64,000 nucleotides of DNA, from assembly GCF_965233615.1 (NCBI RefSeq), contig NZ_OZ247495.1; one strand, 5' to 3'. This DNA comes from Pelagibius sp028280305 (GTDB lineage: Bacteria > Pseudomonadota > Alphaproteobacteria > Kiloniellales > Kiloniellaceae). The stretch's first letter is position 1. Each line of letters starts with the position of its first letter. Shown here piece after piece: positions 32,703 to 41,092 of the stretch. The notes beneath the pieces are model-generated. The model did no database searches. It saw only the letters and a program-made list of their open reading frames with translations, and had not been told where the DNA came from. Both the position numbers and the translations under genes were made by a program.

Positions 32703-32730
32703 ATATGGGGGGCCGGGAAACCGATTCAAG
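32703..32730 (-). promoter_or_regulatory. Sigma-32 (RpoH) heat-shock promoter of hsp20
   Basis: On the minus strand CTTGAA (32725-32730), a 14-nt spacer, then CCCCATAT (32703-32710). This is essentially the full RpoH consensus (CTTGAA N13-15 CCCCATNT). It is placed about 120 bp before the hsp20 start. Confidence 0.9.
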
Positions 32731-32915
32731 CCTTGCTCAGAGCCATGAATATGATATTATTCCTAGTTCATGTGGCGCCTTCCGGGACTTGCCGATCCCA
32801 AGGGATTGTTAAGCCGCAACGCGCTAAACTTCGGCGTCAACGCGAGGGAAACCGTGGCCTGACACCGGCTGCGGGGACTCGGCTTCGGGTAACGAAAAGC
32901 TGTAAGAGATCCGTT

Positions 32916-33338
32916 TTGAGCGATCAGACCGTCGCCTTTTTTGATTCGACCTTCGACGAGGCCTTGTCGCTGACCCGCGAGGCGCGGGATTACCTGACTC
33001 ATCGCGAGCCCGCCGAGCGCAAGGACCTTACGCCGAAGGACCGCATGGCCGTGAGCTGCGAGACCATGCGCCTGACCTCCCGCCTGACCCAAATCATGGC
33101 CTGGCTGCTGGTGCAGAAAGCCGTCCATGCCGGGGAGATGACCCGCGCCGAGGCCACCGCGCCGGAGTTCCGGCTGGCCGGCAAGGAGGTCTGCGAAGAG
33201 ACCATGCCGCCGGTGGAGGGGGCCACCCTGCAGCCGCGCCTCGTGGAGCTGCTGGATCGTTCCCACAAGCTCTATCAGCGGGTGGCGCGCCTCGATGCCA
33301 TGCAGGACCAATCTCACCGCCCGGCGCTTCACCAGTAG
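32916..33338 (+). CDS. DUF1465 family protein
   Basis: 140 residues. The pattern 'FDEALSLTREARDYLTHREPAERKDLTPKDRMAVSCETMRLTSRLTQIMAWLLVQKAVHAGEMTRAEA' matches DUF1465, an all-helical alphaproteobacterial family of unknown function. The start is a TTG (MSDQTVAFFDSTF) with AAGAG 9-10 nt upstream; no ATG fits. It is divergent from hsp20 and convergent with rpmE, with a bidirectional terminator between. Confidence 0.85.
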   Translation: MSDQTVAFFDSTFDEALSLTREARDYLTHREPAERKDLTPKDRMAVSCETMRLTSRLTQIMAWLLVQKAVHAGEMTRAEATAPEFRLAGKEVCEETMPPVEGATLQPRLVELLDRSHKLYQRVARLDAMQDQSHRPALHQ

Positions 33339-33402
33339 CCCGGGACCGGTAGCGCAGTATCTGCGCCAGCCCGGCAAAACCGACCGAATACCGGCAAGAC
33401 AA

Positions 33403-33426
33403 AAGGGCGGCCAAACAGCCGCCCTT
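33403..33426. terminator. Bidirectional terminator between DUF1465 gene and rpmE
   Basis: Stem AAGGGCGGC (33403-33411) / GCCGCCCTT (33418-33426), 9 bp perfect, loop CAAACA. It is followed by CGTTTTCTTTC on the plus strand and preceded by an A/T-rich stretch for the minus strand. It lies between convergent genes. Confidence 0.8.
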
Positions 33427-33496
33427 CGTTTTCTTTCGAAACCTTAACCTCCCGGCCGGCCCCCAACAAAAATGGCAGGGCGCCGGTAGAGGCAGG

Positions 33497-33724
33497 TTAC
33501 TCGGACTTCAGTCCGAAACCGCCGAAACGCTTGTTGAATTTCGCCACCTGACCGCCGCTGTCCACCAGACGATGCTCGCCGGTCCAGGCCGGGTGGGTCT
33601 TGGGGTCGATGTCCAGGCGCATGGTATCGCCCGCAGCCCCATAGGTGGAGCGCGTGGTGAATTCGGAGCCGTCGGTCATAACCACCTTGATTTCGTGGTA
33701 TTCCGGATGCAGGTCTTTTTTCAT
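33497..33724 (-). CDS. rpmE: 50S ribosomal protein L31
   Basis: 75 residues: MKKDLHPEYHEIKVVMTDGSEFTTRSTYG...LDIDPKTHPAWTGEHRLVDSGGQVAKFNKRFGGFG, the full bacterial L31 pattern. It lacks the CxxC zinc motif, so it is the zinc-independent (C-minus) type found in many alphaproteobacteria. Monocistronic. Confidence 0.96.
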   Translation of the reverse strand: MKKDLHPEYHEIKVVMTDGSEFTTRSTYGAAGDTMRLDIDPKTHPAWTGEHRLVDSGGQVAKFNKRFGGFGLKSE

Positions 33725-34002
33725 GGCTTTGATCCTCGCGAAAGCGCCGGGCTGTATACCCGAGGGCGGGCCGCGATGCAAGCACCGAGAAGGGGCCTCC
33801 CGCCGCCCTGCCGGGAACCCTGGAAATCCGCCGAAAATTCACCATTTCAAGGCTTTGCGGGGCCGTTGCTGCGCCTTCGGGCTTGCGGGCCCGGCGCCGC
33901 CTTGCTGGAATGCCCCGCCAGCCCGGACCAACCTCTCCGGTTGATCCGCCCCTGGGTTGATTCGCGGCCGATCCGCCCGGCTGATCAGAAAGAGTATTGC
34001 CG

Positions 34003-35832
34003 ATGCGTATGTCTTCCCCCGCACCCCAAGGTGTCCGTAGCGATCTTGGGGAGGCCGCACCAGCCCGAAGCAGCTTGAAGCTTCTCGTCGAGCTCTGGCA
34101 GTTCGTGCGGCCCTACTGGCGTCAGCTCATCGGTGCGATGGCGGCCCTGCTGCTTGCGGCCTCCACCGTTCTGGGCCTCGGCATGGGTCTGCGCCGTTTG
34201 GTCGACGAGGGGTTTTCCGCCGGCAATGCCGCGCTTTTGAACCAGGCGGTCCTGGTCCTCTTCGGTGTGGTGATTCTACTGGCGGCGGCCAGCTATGCAC
34301 GCTTCTTCCTGGTCTCCTGGATCGGTGAGCGCGTCGTGGCGGATATCCGCAAGCGGGTTTTCGATCACATCCTCACCCTCTCGCCCGGTTACTACGAGGT
34401 GACCCGCACCGGCGAGGTGCTGTCGCGTCTGACCACCGACACCACGCTGTTGCAGACCGTGGTCGGTTCTTCCGTCTCCATCGCGATCCGCAACTCCCTG
34501 CTGCTGATCGGCGGCTCGGTCCTGCTGATCATCACCTCGGCAAAACTGACCGCCCTGGTTTTTCTGGTGGTGCCGCTGGTGCTGCTGCCGATCCTGACCT
34601 ATGGCCGCCGGGTGCGCCGCCTCAGCCGCGACAGCCAGGACCGTATCGCCGATCTCGGCGTTTATGCCGGGGAAACGCTGGACGCGATCCGCACGGTGCA
34701 GGCCTTTGTGCACGAAGGCGAGGACCGGCGCCGTTTTGCCGGGCGGGTGGAGGAGGCTTTCGGCACCGCCCGGCGGCGCATCTCGGCCCGCGCCATGCTG
34801 ACCGCGGTGGTCATCGTGCTGGTCTTCGGCGCGGTCAGCGTCATCCTCTGGATCGGCGGTCACGATGTCCTCAGCGGCCGGATCTCCGCGGGGGAGCTTT
34901 CCGCCTTCGTCTTCTACGCCATCATCGTGGCCGGTGCCGCCGGGGCGGTAAGCGAGGTGATCGGCGATCTGCAGCGCGCCGCCGGCGCCACCGAAAGGCT
35001 GATGGATCTCTTGGAGGCGGAGCCGGAGATCACCGCCCCCTCCGACCCGCGTGCCCTGCCGCTGCCGGCCCGCGGCGCGGTCAGCTTCGACAACGTGGTG
35101 TTCAACTATCCTTCCCGCCCCGACCGCTCGGCCCTTCAGGGTCTTAGCTTCACGGCGGAGCCGGGCGAGAAGATCGCCATCGTCGGTCCTTCCGGTGCCG
35201 GCAAGACGACGATCCTTCAGTTGCTGCTGCGGTTTTATGATCCCCAGCAGGGCACGATCCGCCTGGACGGCGTGCCTCTGGCGGAGGCCGATCCAGGGGA
35301 GCTGCGCGCCCGCATCGGCTTGGTGCCGCAGGAGCCGATCGTGTTTTCCACCAGCGCCTGGGAGAACATTCGCTACGGCCGCCCGGAGGCCAGCGATGAA
35401 GAGGTGCGTCAGGCCGCGGCTGCCGCCGGGGCGCTGGAGTTTCTGGAGCAGTTGCCCGAGGGCCTGGACAGCTACCTCGGCGAGAAGGGCGTGCGTTTGT
35501 CGGGCGGCCAGCGCCAGCGCCTCGCCATCGCCCGCGCGATCCTGAAAGACCCGCCGCTGCTGCTGCTTGACGAAGCGACTTCGGCCCTGGATGCCGAGAG
35601 TGAGCGTGCCGTGCAGCAGGCCCTGGACCGGCTGATGGCCGACCGCTCCACCCTGGTGATCGCCCACCGTCTGGCGACGGTGTTGAAGGCCGACCGCATT
35701 CTGGTGATCGACGAGGGCCGCTTGGTGGAAAGCGGCAGCCACCAGGAACTTGTCGCCGCCGACGGCCTTTATGCCCGTCTCGCCGCCCTCCAGTTCGGCC
35801 AGGCCGCGGCCTTGGATACCTCGGCGGCCTAA
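34003..35832 (+). CDS. ABC exporter, fused membrane and ATPase domains (ABCB/MsbA-like)
   Basis: 609 residues. Six-helix membrane domain at about 30-320, with the 'YYEVTRTGEVLSRLTTDTTLLQTVVGSSVSIAIRNSLL' coupling region. ATPase domain at about 360-600: Walker A GPSGAGKTT (about 395), Q-loop LVPQEP, signature RLSGGQRQRLAIARAI, Walker B LLLLDEATSALD, H-loop VIAHRLATVLKADR. Works as a homodimer exporting a lipid or drug; the closest known relatives are annotated as lipid A/multidrug exporters. Start chosen at the first ATG with AAAGAG upstream. Confidence 0.93.
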   Translation: MRMSSPAPQGVRSDLGEAAPARSSLKLLVELWQFVRPYWRQLIGAMAALLLAASTVLGLGMGLRRLVDEGFSAGNAALLNQAVLVLFGVVILLAAASYARFFLVSWIGERVVADIRKRVFDHILTLSPGYYEVTRTGEVLSRLTTDTTLLQTVVGSSVSIAIRNSLLLIGGSVLLIITSAKLTALVFLVVPLVLLPILTYGRRVRRLSRDSQDRIADLGVYAGETLDAIRTVQAFVHEGEDRRRFAGRVEEAFGTARRRISARAMLTAVVIVLVFGAVSVILWIGGHDVLSGRISAGELSAFVFYAIIVAGAAGAVSEVIGDLQRAAGATERLMDLLEAEPEITAPSDPRALPLPARGAVSFDNVVFNYPSRPDRSALQGLSFTAEPGEKIAIVGPSGAGKTTILQLLLRFYDPQQGTIRLDGVPLAEADPGELRARIGLVPQEPIVFSTSAWENIRYGRPEASDEEVRQAAAAAGALEFLEQLPEGLDSYLGEKGVRLSGGQRQRLAIARAILKDPPLLLLDEATSALDAESERAVQQALDRLMADRSTLVIAHRLATVLKADRILVIDEGRLVESGSHQELVAADGLYARLAALQFGQAAALDTSAA

Positions 35833-35842
35833 CACTGCGGCT

Positions 35843-36472
35843 TTAAGTGATGCTGGGATGCAAGACGGGTACGTAACCGGCGGCCAGGGCGGTCACGGTC
35901 GAGGCCGGCGTTATGACGGAGACCGTGACACCGGCCGGTCGCTGGCGGGGCGGGCCGTAGCCGCTGTGTGACCAGGGGTGAAGTGCTGAGCCCCGGACCA
36001 GCCATGGTCTCGGATCGTCCGGCAGCAGTACGAAGCTGCCGTCCGGCAGGTTTTCGAGGTCGGCGTCGTGATGGCGCTGGTGGCGCCGTTGATCGAGGCG
36101 GTCTGCATGAAGCCGGGCATCGACGTCGGGTTGCCGCGGTGGCCGCGCTTGGGTCCAGCCGGTCCCGGCGGCCCAACAGGCCAGGAACTTCCGGTAAGCC
36201 TCGCGCCGGCAGTAGCCGCAGGGGCGATGGCCAGCGGCCAGCGCCACGGCTTCGTCGAGGAAGAACAATTCGGTCCAGGACCGCGGCCTCATCAACTCTC
36301 GCCGAACCCCTTTCCAGGCGAGGCGGCAGATGATCCAGGATTTGGTCCGCCAGCCTTGGCTGCGCAGCGCCCGGTCGTTGTTGTGAAGGCAGCCGCGATT
36401 GCCCATGACGAGGCCGCGGCTGTCCACGGCCTCGATGGTGGAGAAGGGCGTAACGCGGTTCTGCAGCGGCAT
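35843..36472 (-). CDS. Conserved alphaproteobacterial protein of unknown function
   Basis: 209 residues. The start MPLQNRVTPFSTIEAVDSRGLVMGNRGCLHNNDRAL and the block 'ELFFLDEAVALAAGHRPCGYCRREAYRKFLACW' are recognisable from a conserved hypothetical family whose members carry a CxxC (here CGYCRR) that could bind zinc. A longer frame extends to 36619, but its added ~49 residues look non-conserved, so I start at 36472. It overlaps no neighbour and is convergent with the ABC exporter. Confidence 0.75.
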   Translation of the reverse strand: MPLQNRVTPFSTIEAVDSRGLVMGNRGCLHNNDRALRSQGWRTKSWIICRLAWKGVRRELMRPRSWTELFFLDEAVALAAGHRPCGYCRREAYRKFLACWAAGTGWTQARPPRQPDVDARLHADRLDQRRHQRHHDADLENLPDGSFVLLPDDPRPWLVRGSALHPWSHSGYGPPRQRPAGVTVSVITPASTVTALAAGYVPVLHPSIT

Positions 36473-36682
36473 TCCAAGTTCTCTGTGGTCAACCCGCCGG
36501 CCGGCGGCCTTGAAAGCGCCGGATCGAAAGACTGTGGACGGACAGTCTATCACCTCCGGCACGGCGCAGGGATGGTGCCCTTCACCGGTGAAGGTGTCGC
36601 GTGATGTTCCTGACAGCACGCTGGCAGGAGTCGTCGGTTAGGTTCCGCTGAAGGTACCCGGAACCAAGGATCAGCGGCTGAT

Positions 36683-37564
36683 ATGGCGACACCAAAGACC
36701 GGAAACGATATTGCCCTTGGCACGTTTTACATGATCCTTGCGGCGCTGCTGTTGGCGCTGGGCGCCACTTCGGCACGATTTGCGGCCAGCGATCTGAACG
36801 TCTTTACCCTCGTATTCTGGTCGAACCTGTGGATGTTCGCCCTGATGTGCGCCTGGGTGTCATTCAAGCCCCCGGCCGGTGGTATCGGAACGAAGCGGCT
36901 GGCACGGCATTTTTTGCGGTCGGTCTTCACCTACAGCGCCTTGGTGACGTACTTCTACGCCTTGGCGCAGATCCCCTTTGCCAATGCGGTTATCCTGCAG
37001 TCGATGGGTCCGATCTTCGTTCCCGTTCTGGCACTGCTCATTTACCGCCGCTTGTCGGATCGCTATGTCTGGCTCGGTGTGCTGATAAGTTTCGCCGGTG
37101 TGGCCATGATCATTCAGCCCGGCAACCTCGGGATATCCCTGGGTGATGCCTCTGCCATCCTTGCTGCGCTCGGCGGTGCGGCTGCGGCGCTCGTCATCTG
37201 GTCGCTGTCGACGACCGAGCCGCCTGTCCGGCAGATGTTCTATTTCTCACTCTTTGCGCTGCTTCTATCGGCTATTCCACTACCCTGGACATGGTCCTGG
37301 CCCAGTTCAACGCAGCTCTGGCAAATCGCTTTCGTTGCCGCTTTCACGCTTATCGGACAGTATTTCTATGCCAAGGCTTTTTCAGCCGCGCCCGCCGACA
37401 AGGTGAATACCTGGAGCTACATGACGATTGTGTTCGCGGCGGGCATCGGCTTTGTCGCTTGGAACGAGCCCATCCTTGCAGTGACGGTCGGCGGTGCGGT
37501 CTTGGTTGTGGGCGGTGCCCATCTGGCGACACGGGAACGCCGGATTGCGCACAGCAGCCCTTGA
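36683..37564 (+). CDS. DMT-superfamily (EamA) permease
   Basis: 293 residues with about ten hydrophobic helices in two EamA repeats (about 10-140 and 155-285). Typical features: 'YFYALAQIPFANAVILQSMGPIFVPVLALLIYRRLSDRYVWLGVLISFAGVAMIIQPG' and 'GQYFYAKAFSAAPADKVNTWSYMTIVFAAGIGFVAWNE'. A metabolite exporter or importer of unknown substrate. Convergent with ndh. Confidence 0.9.
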   Translation: MATPKTGNDIALGTFYMILAALLLALGATSARFAASDLNVFTLVFWSNLWMFALMCAWVSFKPPAGGIGTKRLARHFLRSVFTYSALVTYFYALAQIPFANAVILQSMGPIFVPVLALLIYRRLSDRYVWLGVLISFAGVAMIIQPGNLGISLGDASAILAALGGAAAALVIWSLSTTEPPVRQMFYFSLFALLLSAIPLPWTWSWPSSTQLWQIAFVAAFTLIGQYFYAKAFSAAPADKVNTWSYMTIVFAAGIGFVAWNEPILAVTVGGAVLVVGGAHLATRERRIAHSSP

Positions 37565-37586
37565 TCCTGCACAAGAAGAGCCGGCC

Positions 37587-38912
37587 TCAATGCAGCTTCA
37601 GCTTCGGCCTGACGATGCGATTGACGTGGCCGACCAGGATCAGGGCGAGGCCCTTGATCCAGCCATGGATGGCGATGAGGTGCATGCGGTAGAGGGAGGT
37701 GTAGGCGATGCGGGCGAGGCGGCCCTCGATCGCCATGCGGCCGCCGACCAGGTTGCCCATCAGGCTGCCGACGGTGGAGAAGCGGCTGAGCGCGACCAGC
37801 GACCCCCTGTCGTTGTAGACGAAGTCCTTCAGGGGCCGGTCTTCGGTCAGCGCGACGATGTTCTCGAAGACCTGGGTCGCCATCTGATGGGCGGCCTGGG
37901 CGCGCGGCGGGATCGGACGCTCTTCGCCTTCCGGGGTGTAGGCACAGCAGTCGCCGATGGCGAAGATGCGCGGGTCCCGGGTCGTCTGCAGGCTCGGCCC
38001 GACGATCAGGCGGTTCGCCCGGTCCACCTCAAGCCCGTCGAGGGCGGAGAGGTAATCCGGGCCCTTCACGCCTGCCGCCCAGAGGGTCAGCTCCGCATCG
38101 ACGGTCCGGCCGCTTTTCGTTTTCACGGCGCCGGGTGTCACCGCTTCGACGACGGTGTCGGTGAGGATCTCGACCCCGAGGGCTTCGAGCTCGGCGGCGG
38201 CGGCCTCGGAGAGTTTTTCCGGCAGGGCGGGCAGGATGCGCGGACCGGCTTCCAGGATCGTGACCTTAAGGCGCGTCTCGTCGAAGACCTCCAGGCCGTA
38301 GTGGCGCAGCGCATGGGCGGCGTTGTAGAGCTCGGCGGCCAGTTCGACCCCGGTGGCCCCGGCGCCGACGATGGCGATCCGCACGAGGCTGCCGCTCTCG
38401 CCCTGGGCGACGTTGTGTGTGACGCGCAGGCAGGCGTTCAACAGCTTGGAGCGGAAGTGGTCCGCCTGGCTGCGGTCTTCCAGGAAGAGGGCATGCTCCA
38501 GCACGCCGGGAATGCCGAAGTCGTTGGAGATTCCGCCGACGGCGAGCACGAGGTAGTCGTAGCGGATGCTGTGGGCGCCGATGACCTCCCGCCCGTCTTC
38601 GTCCGTGAGCGGTGCCGTGTGCACCAGACGCCTTTCCCGGTCGACCCCGGCAAAGGTGCCGTAGAAGAAGCGGTAGCCCCAGCGCACGCCGTGGCCGCCG
38701 TAGCCGACCTCGTCCATGTTGGCATCCAGCGAGCCCGCCGCCACTTCGTGCAGCAGCGGCTTCCAGATATGCGTGCGGTTGCGTTCCACAAGGATGATGT
38801 CGTAGCCGTCGCGCCCGAAGCGGCTGCCAAGCTTTCGCACAAGCTCCAGGCCGCCGGCCCCGCCGCCGACCACGACGATCTGCGTTTTTTGCTGCTCCGC
38901 CGTCGCGGTCAT
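37587..38912 (-). CDS. ndh: Type II NADH:quinone oxidoreductase
   Basis: 441 residues. FAD-binding GxGxxG at the N-terminus (IVVVGGGAGGLELVRKLGSRFG, about 11-32), the NADH-binding IAIVGAGATGVELAAELYNAA (about 172-192), 'LWAAGVKGPDYLSALDGLEVDRANRLIVGPSLQTTRDPRIFAIGDCCAY' (FAD contact) and 'RAQAAHQMATQVFENI'. The C-terminal amphipathic/hydrophobic helix (YRMHLIAIHGWIKGLALILVGHVNRIVRPK) anchors it to the membrane. It oxidises NADH with ubiquinone without pumping protons. Confidence 0.93.
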   Translation of the reverse strand: MTATAEQQKTQIVVVGGGAGGLELVRKLGSRFGRDGYDIILVERNRTHIWKPLLHEVAAGSLDANMDEVGYGGHGVRWGYRFFYGTFAGVDRERRLVHTAPLTDEDGREVIGAHSIRYDYLVLAVGGISNDFGIPGVLEHALFLEDRSQADHFRSKLLNACLRVTHNVAQGESGSLVRIAIVGAGATGVELAAELYNAAHALRHYGLEVFDETRLKVTILEAGPRILPALPEKLSEAAAAELEALGVEILTDTVVEAVTPGAVKTKSGRTVDAELTLWAAGVKGPDYLSALDGLEVDRANRLIVGPSLQTTRDPRIFAIGDCCAYTPEGEERPIPPRAQAAHQMATQVFENIVALTEDRPLKDFVYNDRGSLVALSRFSTVGSLMGNLVGGRMAIEGRLARIAYTSLYRMHLIAIHGWIKGLALILVGHVNRIVRPKLKLH

Positions 38913-39072
38913 CGCTCGCCTTGCTTTCGTTGGAGGGGGTATCGAGAGGGATTAAGTGCGGAGTGCGTCGGGCGGGATTATGTCGGGCAGGGCTTGTCGC
39001 TGCAATCCTATCCCTCCACTGCCGCAGTGGCTCAGGTCTGTGCTGAAATGAGGGCGCTCTATCCGACGCTCT

Positions 39073-39801
39073 CTAGCGTGCGGCAAGCCCCTGGATCAGC
39101 AACGAGATGCTGGTGTCGCGTGCCGCGATGTCATCGCAGCTGGGCGGTTCGGGATCGCCCCTGCGGCGCATGGCCATCCAGACCAGCATTTCCAAAGAGG
39201 CACGTGCAGCCGCGGCGAGGTCGAGATCGCCGCGCAGATGGCCGGCCGTAGAGAGGCGGCGCAGGCAGGACTCAAAATCGACGTAAAAGCGGTGGCGCGC
39301 GCCCTTGATGTAGAGGTTTTCCAGCACCGTCACCTCGCGGGAGCAGCGGTCGAGGAGGCCGATCAGCAACTTCTCACGTGCCAGCATGTCAAAGGTTTCG
39401 GCCAGCACGTCCCGCAACGTCTGCGCCGTCGGTGTTTCGGTCACGGCGGCTTTCAGGGCCGGCCACTGGAACCGTTTCGCGATGACGGACTCGGCCACGC
39501 GCCTTAACCGAGCCGCATTGAAACGCACCGGTTTGCTGACCGGGGGCAGGTCGCAGCGTGCCGCTGACAGCAACGCCAGTTCGATAAGCGCATCCTTCTC
39601 CGCGACATAGATGTAGACGGTGCCCGCGGCGACACCTGCCTCGCGCGCGACATCCGCAACCTGGGTGAGGCGTGGCCCCTGTGCGGTCAGGACATGGCGT
39701 GCCGCAGCGCCAATCGCTGCCAGCTTCTGCGGATCGCGTTTCGGCCCGCGTCTTGATGCGGGCGCGGATCTGTGTTTATTATGAATGAATGGATCGTTCA
39801 T
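39073..39801 (-). CDS. TetR-family transcriptional repressor
   Basis: 242 residues. N-terminal HTH (about 27-75): 'IGAAARHVLTAQGPRLTQVADVAREAGVAAGTVYIYVAEKDALIELALL'. The C-terminal ligand domain is unassigned. Divergent from an acyltransferase gene (start codons 20 bp apart) with a palindrome over its own start codon, so it probably represses both. Confidence 0.9.
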   Translation of the reverse strand: MNDPFIHNKHRSAPASRRGPKRDPQKLAAIGAAARHVLTAQGPRLTQVADVAREAGVAAGTVYIYVAEKDALIELALLSAARCDLPPVSKPVRFNAARLRRVAESVIAKRFQWPALKAAVTETPTAQTLRDVLAETFDMLAREKLLIGLLDRCSREVTVLENLYIKGARHRFYVDFESCLRRLSTAGHLRGDLDLAAAARASLEMLVWMAMRRRGDPEPPSCDDIAARDTSISLLIQGLAAR

Positions 39802-39802
39802 T
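39784..39802. promoter_or_regulatory. Putative TetR operator
   Basis: AATGAA-TGGATCG-TTCATT, a 6-bp inverted repeat around a 7-bp centre, covering the ATG of the tetR gene and the short spacer to the divergent acyltransferase. Position and size suit a TetR dimer site. Confidence 0.5.
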
Positions 39803-39820
39803 ATTTGAGGTTACTCGAAA

Positions 39821-41026
39821 ATGACTAATCCGTCCAGTCCGATTCCCAGAGACGAAGCCCGGGTTCGACGCCACGATGTCGACTTGCTGCGGGCCTTCGC
39901 CGTTCTGCTGCTGGTGCCGTTTCACACCGCCCGTCTGTTCGATGCGGAGCCCTGGCATATGAAGGATTTGGAGGCCCCTTATTGGGCCGCCGACTTCCTC
40001 ATCCGGAGCCTGAACATCGCGCAGATGCCGCTGCTGTTCCTTCTGGCCGGGATGAGCGCGGCCTGGGCATTGGAGCGCCGGACGAGCGGCACCTTCCTGC
40101 GGGAAAGAGCTGCCCGTCTGCTTTTACCTTTGATAATTGGCATGGTGGTGTTGGTCGCGCCGCAGGTCTGGCTCGAACGGATCAGCGGCGAGGTGCCTTT
40201 GCGGATGAGCCCGATTGATTTCGACGCCGGATTCTGGGCCTTTCTTCCCTCCTATTTTTCCTGCTGTTATCCGGCGTCGAACCTGTCGTGGCATCACCTG
40301 TGGTTTCTGCTTTACCTGTTTGTCTACTGCCTGCCGCTGGCAGCGTTGGCCCGTAGTGGCGGCGGCCAGGGTTTGGCGCGCTGGACAGCCCGGGCGCCGT
40401 GGCGGCTGTTCCTCTTTGGCCTTGTCTTGGTGGCGGTCGAAGCGGCGTTGCGGCGGACCTTTCCGAGCACGCACAATCTGGTCTGGGACTGGGCGAACCA
40501 TGCGCATTATGGCGCCCTGGTCCTCTTCGGCTGGTGGCTTGGCCGCAATCCTGTGCTGGAAGATTCGCTCCAGACGATCCGAAGAGCGGCGCTGACCGCG
40601 ACGGCCCTGCTGACACTGCTTTGGTTTGCCGCCATGCCGACGATGTTCGGCGGTTTCGGGCTTCTGGATATGCCAGGCGCGCTTCGGCACCTGGTCCGCA
40701 TCGCTGCCGAGTGGTGCATGCTGCTGACGGCGCTGGCCTATGGGCGGCGCCTACTGGGCAACGCGCTCACCGGCCTCCGCAGATGGCTGCCGCTCGCTCT
40801 CCCTTTCTACCTGTTTCATCAGACGGTCATCGTGATCCTCGGATGGGTCTGGCTCGGTTGGTCCGGCACACCGCTTCCGAAAGCCCTGGTCATTGCCGTG
40901 CTTGCCACTGTCCTGAGTCTGCTGCTGGCCTGGGCTTGCGCGCAGTTCCGGATCACGCGGATTGCCACCGGCTTGCCGATGAAGCGGAAGCAAGGCGCCC
41001 CGCCCGGTGCCACGGCATTGCCGTGA
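39821..41026 (+). CDS. Membrane acyltransferase, family 3 (MdoC/OatA type)
   Basis: 401 residues with about ten to eleven hydrophobic helices. The opening 'RRHDVDLLRAFAVLLLVPFHTARLFD' carries the catalytic-type R/H pattern of acyltransferase family 3. 'SNLSWHHLWFLLYLFVYCLPLAALA' and 'LALPFYLFHQTVIVILGWVWLG' are typical of the MdoC-like glucan succinyl/acyl-transferase branch. It modifies a cell-surface or periplasmic sugar; substrate unknown. Regulated by the adjacent TetR protein (inferred). Confidence 0.88.
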   Translation: MTNPSSPIPRDEARVRRHDVDLLRAFAVLLLVPFHTARLFDAEPWHMKDLEAPYWAADFLIRSLNIAQMPLLFLLAGMSAAWALERRTSGTFLRERAARLLLPLIIGMVVLVAPQVWLERISGEVPLRMSPIDFDAGFWAFLPSYFSCCYPASNLSWHHLWFLLYLFVYCLPLAALARSGGGQGLARWTARAPWRLFLFGLVLVAVEAALRRTFPSTHNLVWDWANHAHYGALVLFGWWLGRNPVLEDSLQTIRRAALTATALLTLLWFAAMPTMFGGFGLLDMPGALRHLVRIAAEWCMLLTALAYGRRLLGNALTGLRRWLPLALPFYLFHQTVIVILGWVWLGWSGTPLPKALVIAVLATVLSLLLAWACAQFRITRIATGLPMKRKQGAPPGATALP

Positions 41027-41032
41027 TCCGCC

Positions 41033-41080
41033 TTAGCGCTGCGTCAGTTTGAATTCGATCCGGCAGTTGCGGTTCCGCTT
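41033..41080 (-). pseudogene. 3'-terminal scrap of an OmpA/MotB-type gene (duplicate of the 42083 gene end)
   Basis: On the minus strand these 48 bases read KRNRNCRIEFKLTQR-stop, nearly the same as the end of the gene at 42083-43510 (RRNRRIEFKLTQR-stop). A 17-bp block GTCAGTTTGAATTCGAT is identical in both (41043-41059 and 42093-42109). No frame upstream continues the coding sequence. The ATPase gene 41093-41821 lies between the two copies. It is a remnant of a duplication, insertion or lost paralogue. Confidence 0.7.
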
Positions 41081-41092
41081 ACTACATGGGCT

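Noticed and set aside
37494..39251. 585-codon open frame on the plus strand over ndh
   Set aside because: It is antisense to the well-supported type II NADH dehydrogenase, has low-complexity composition, and has no family resemblance.
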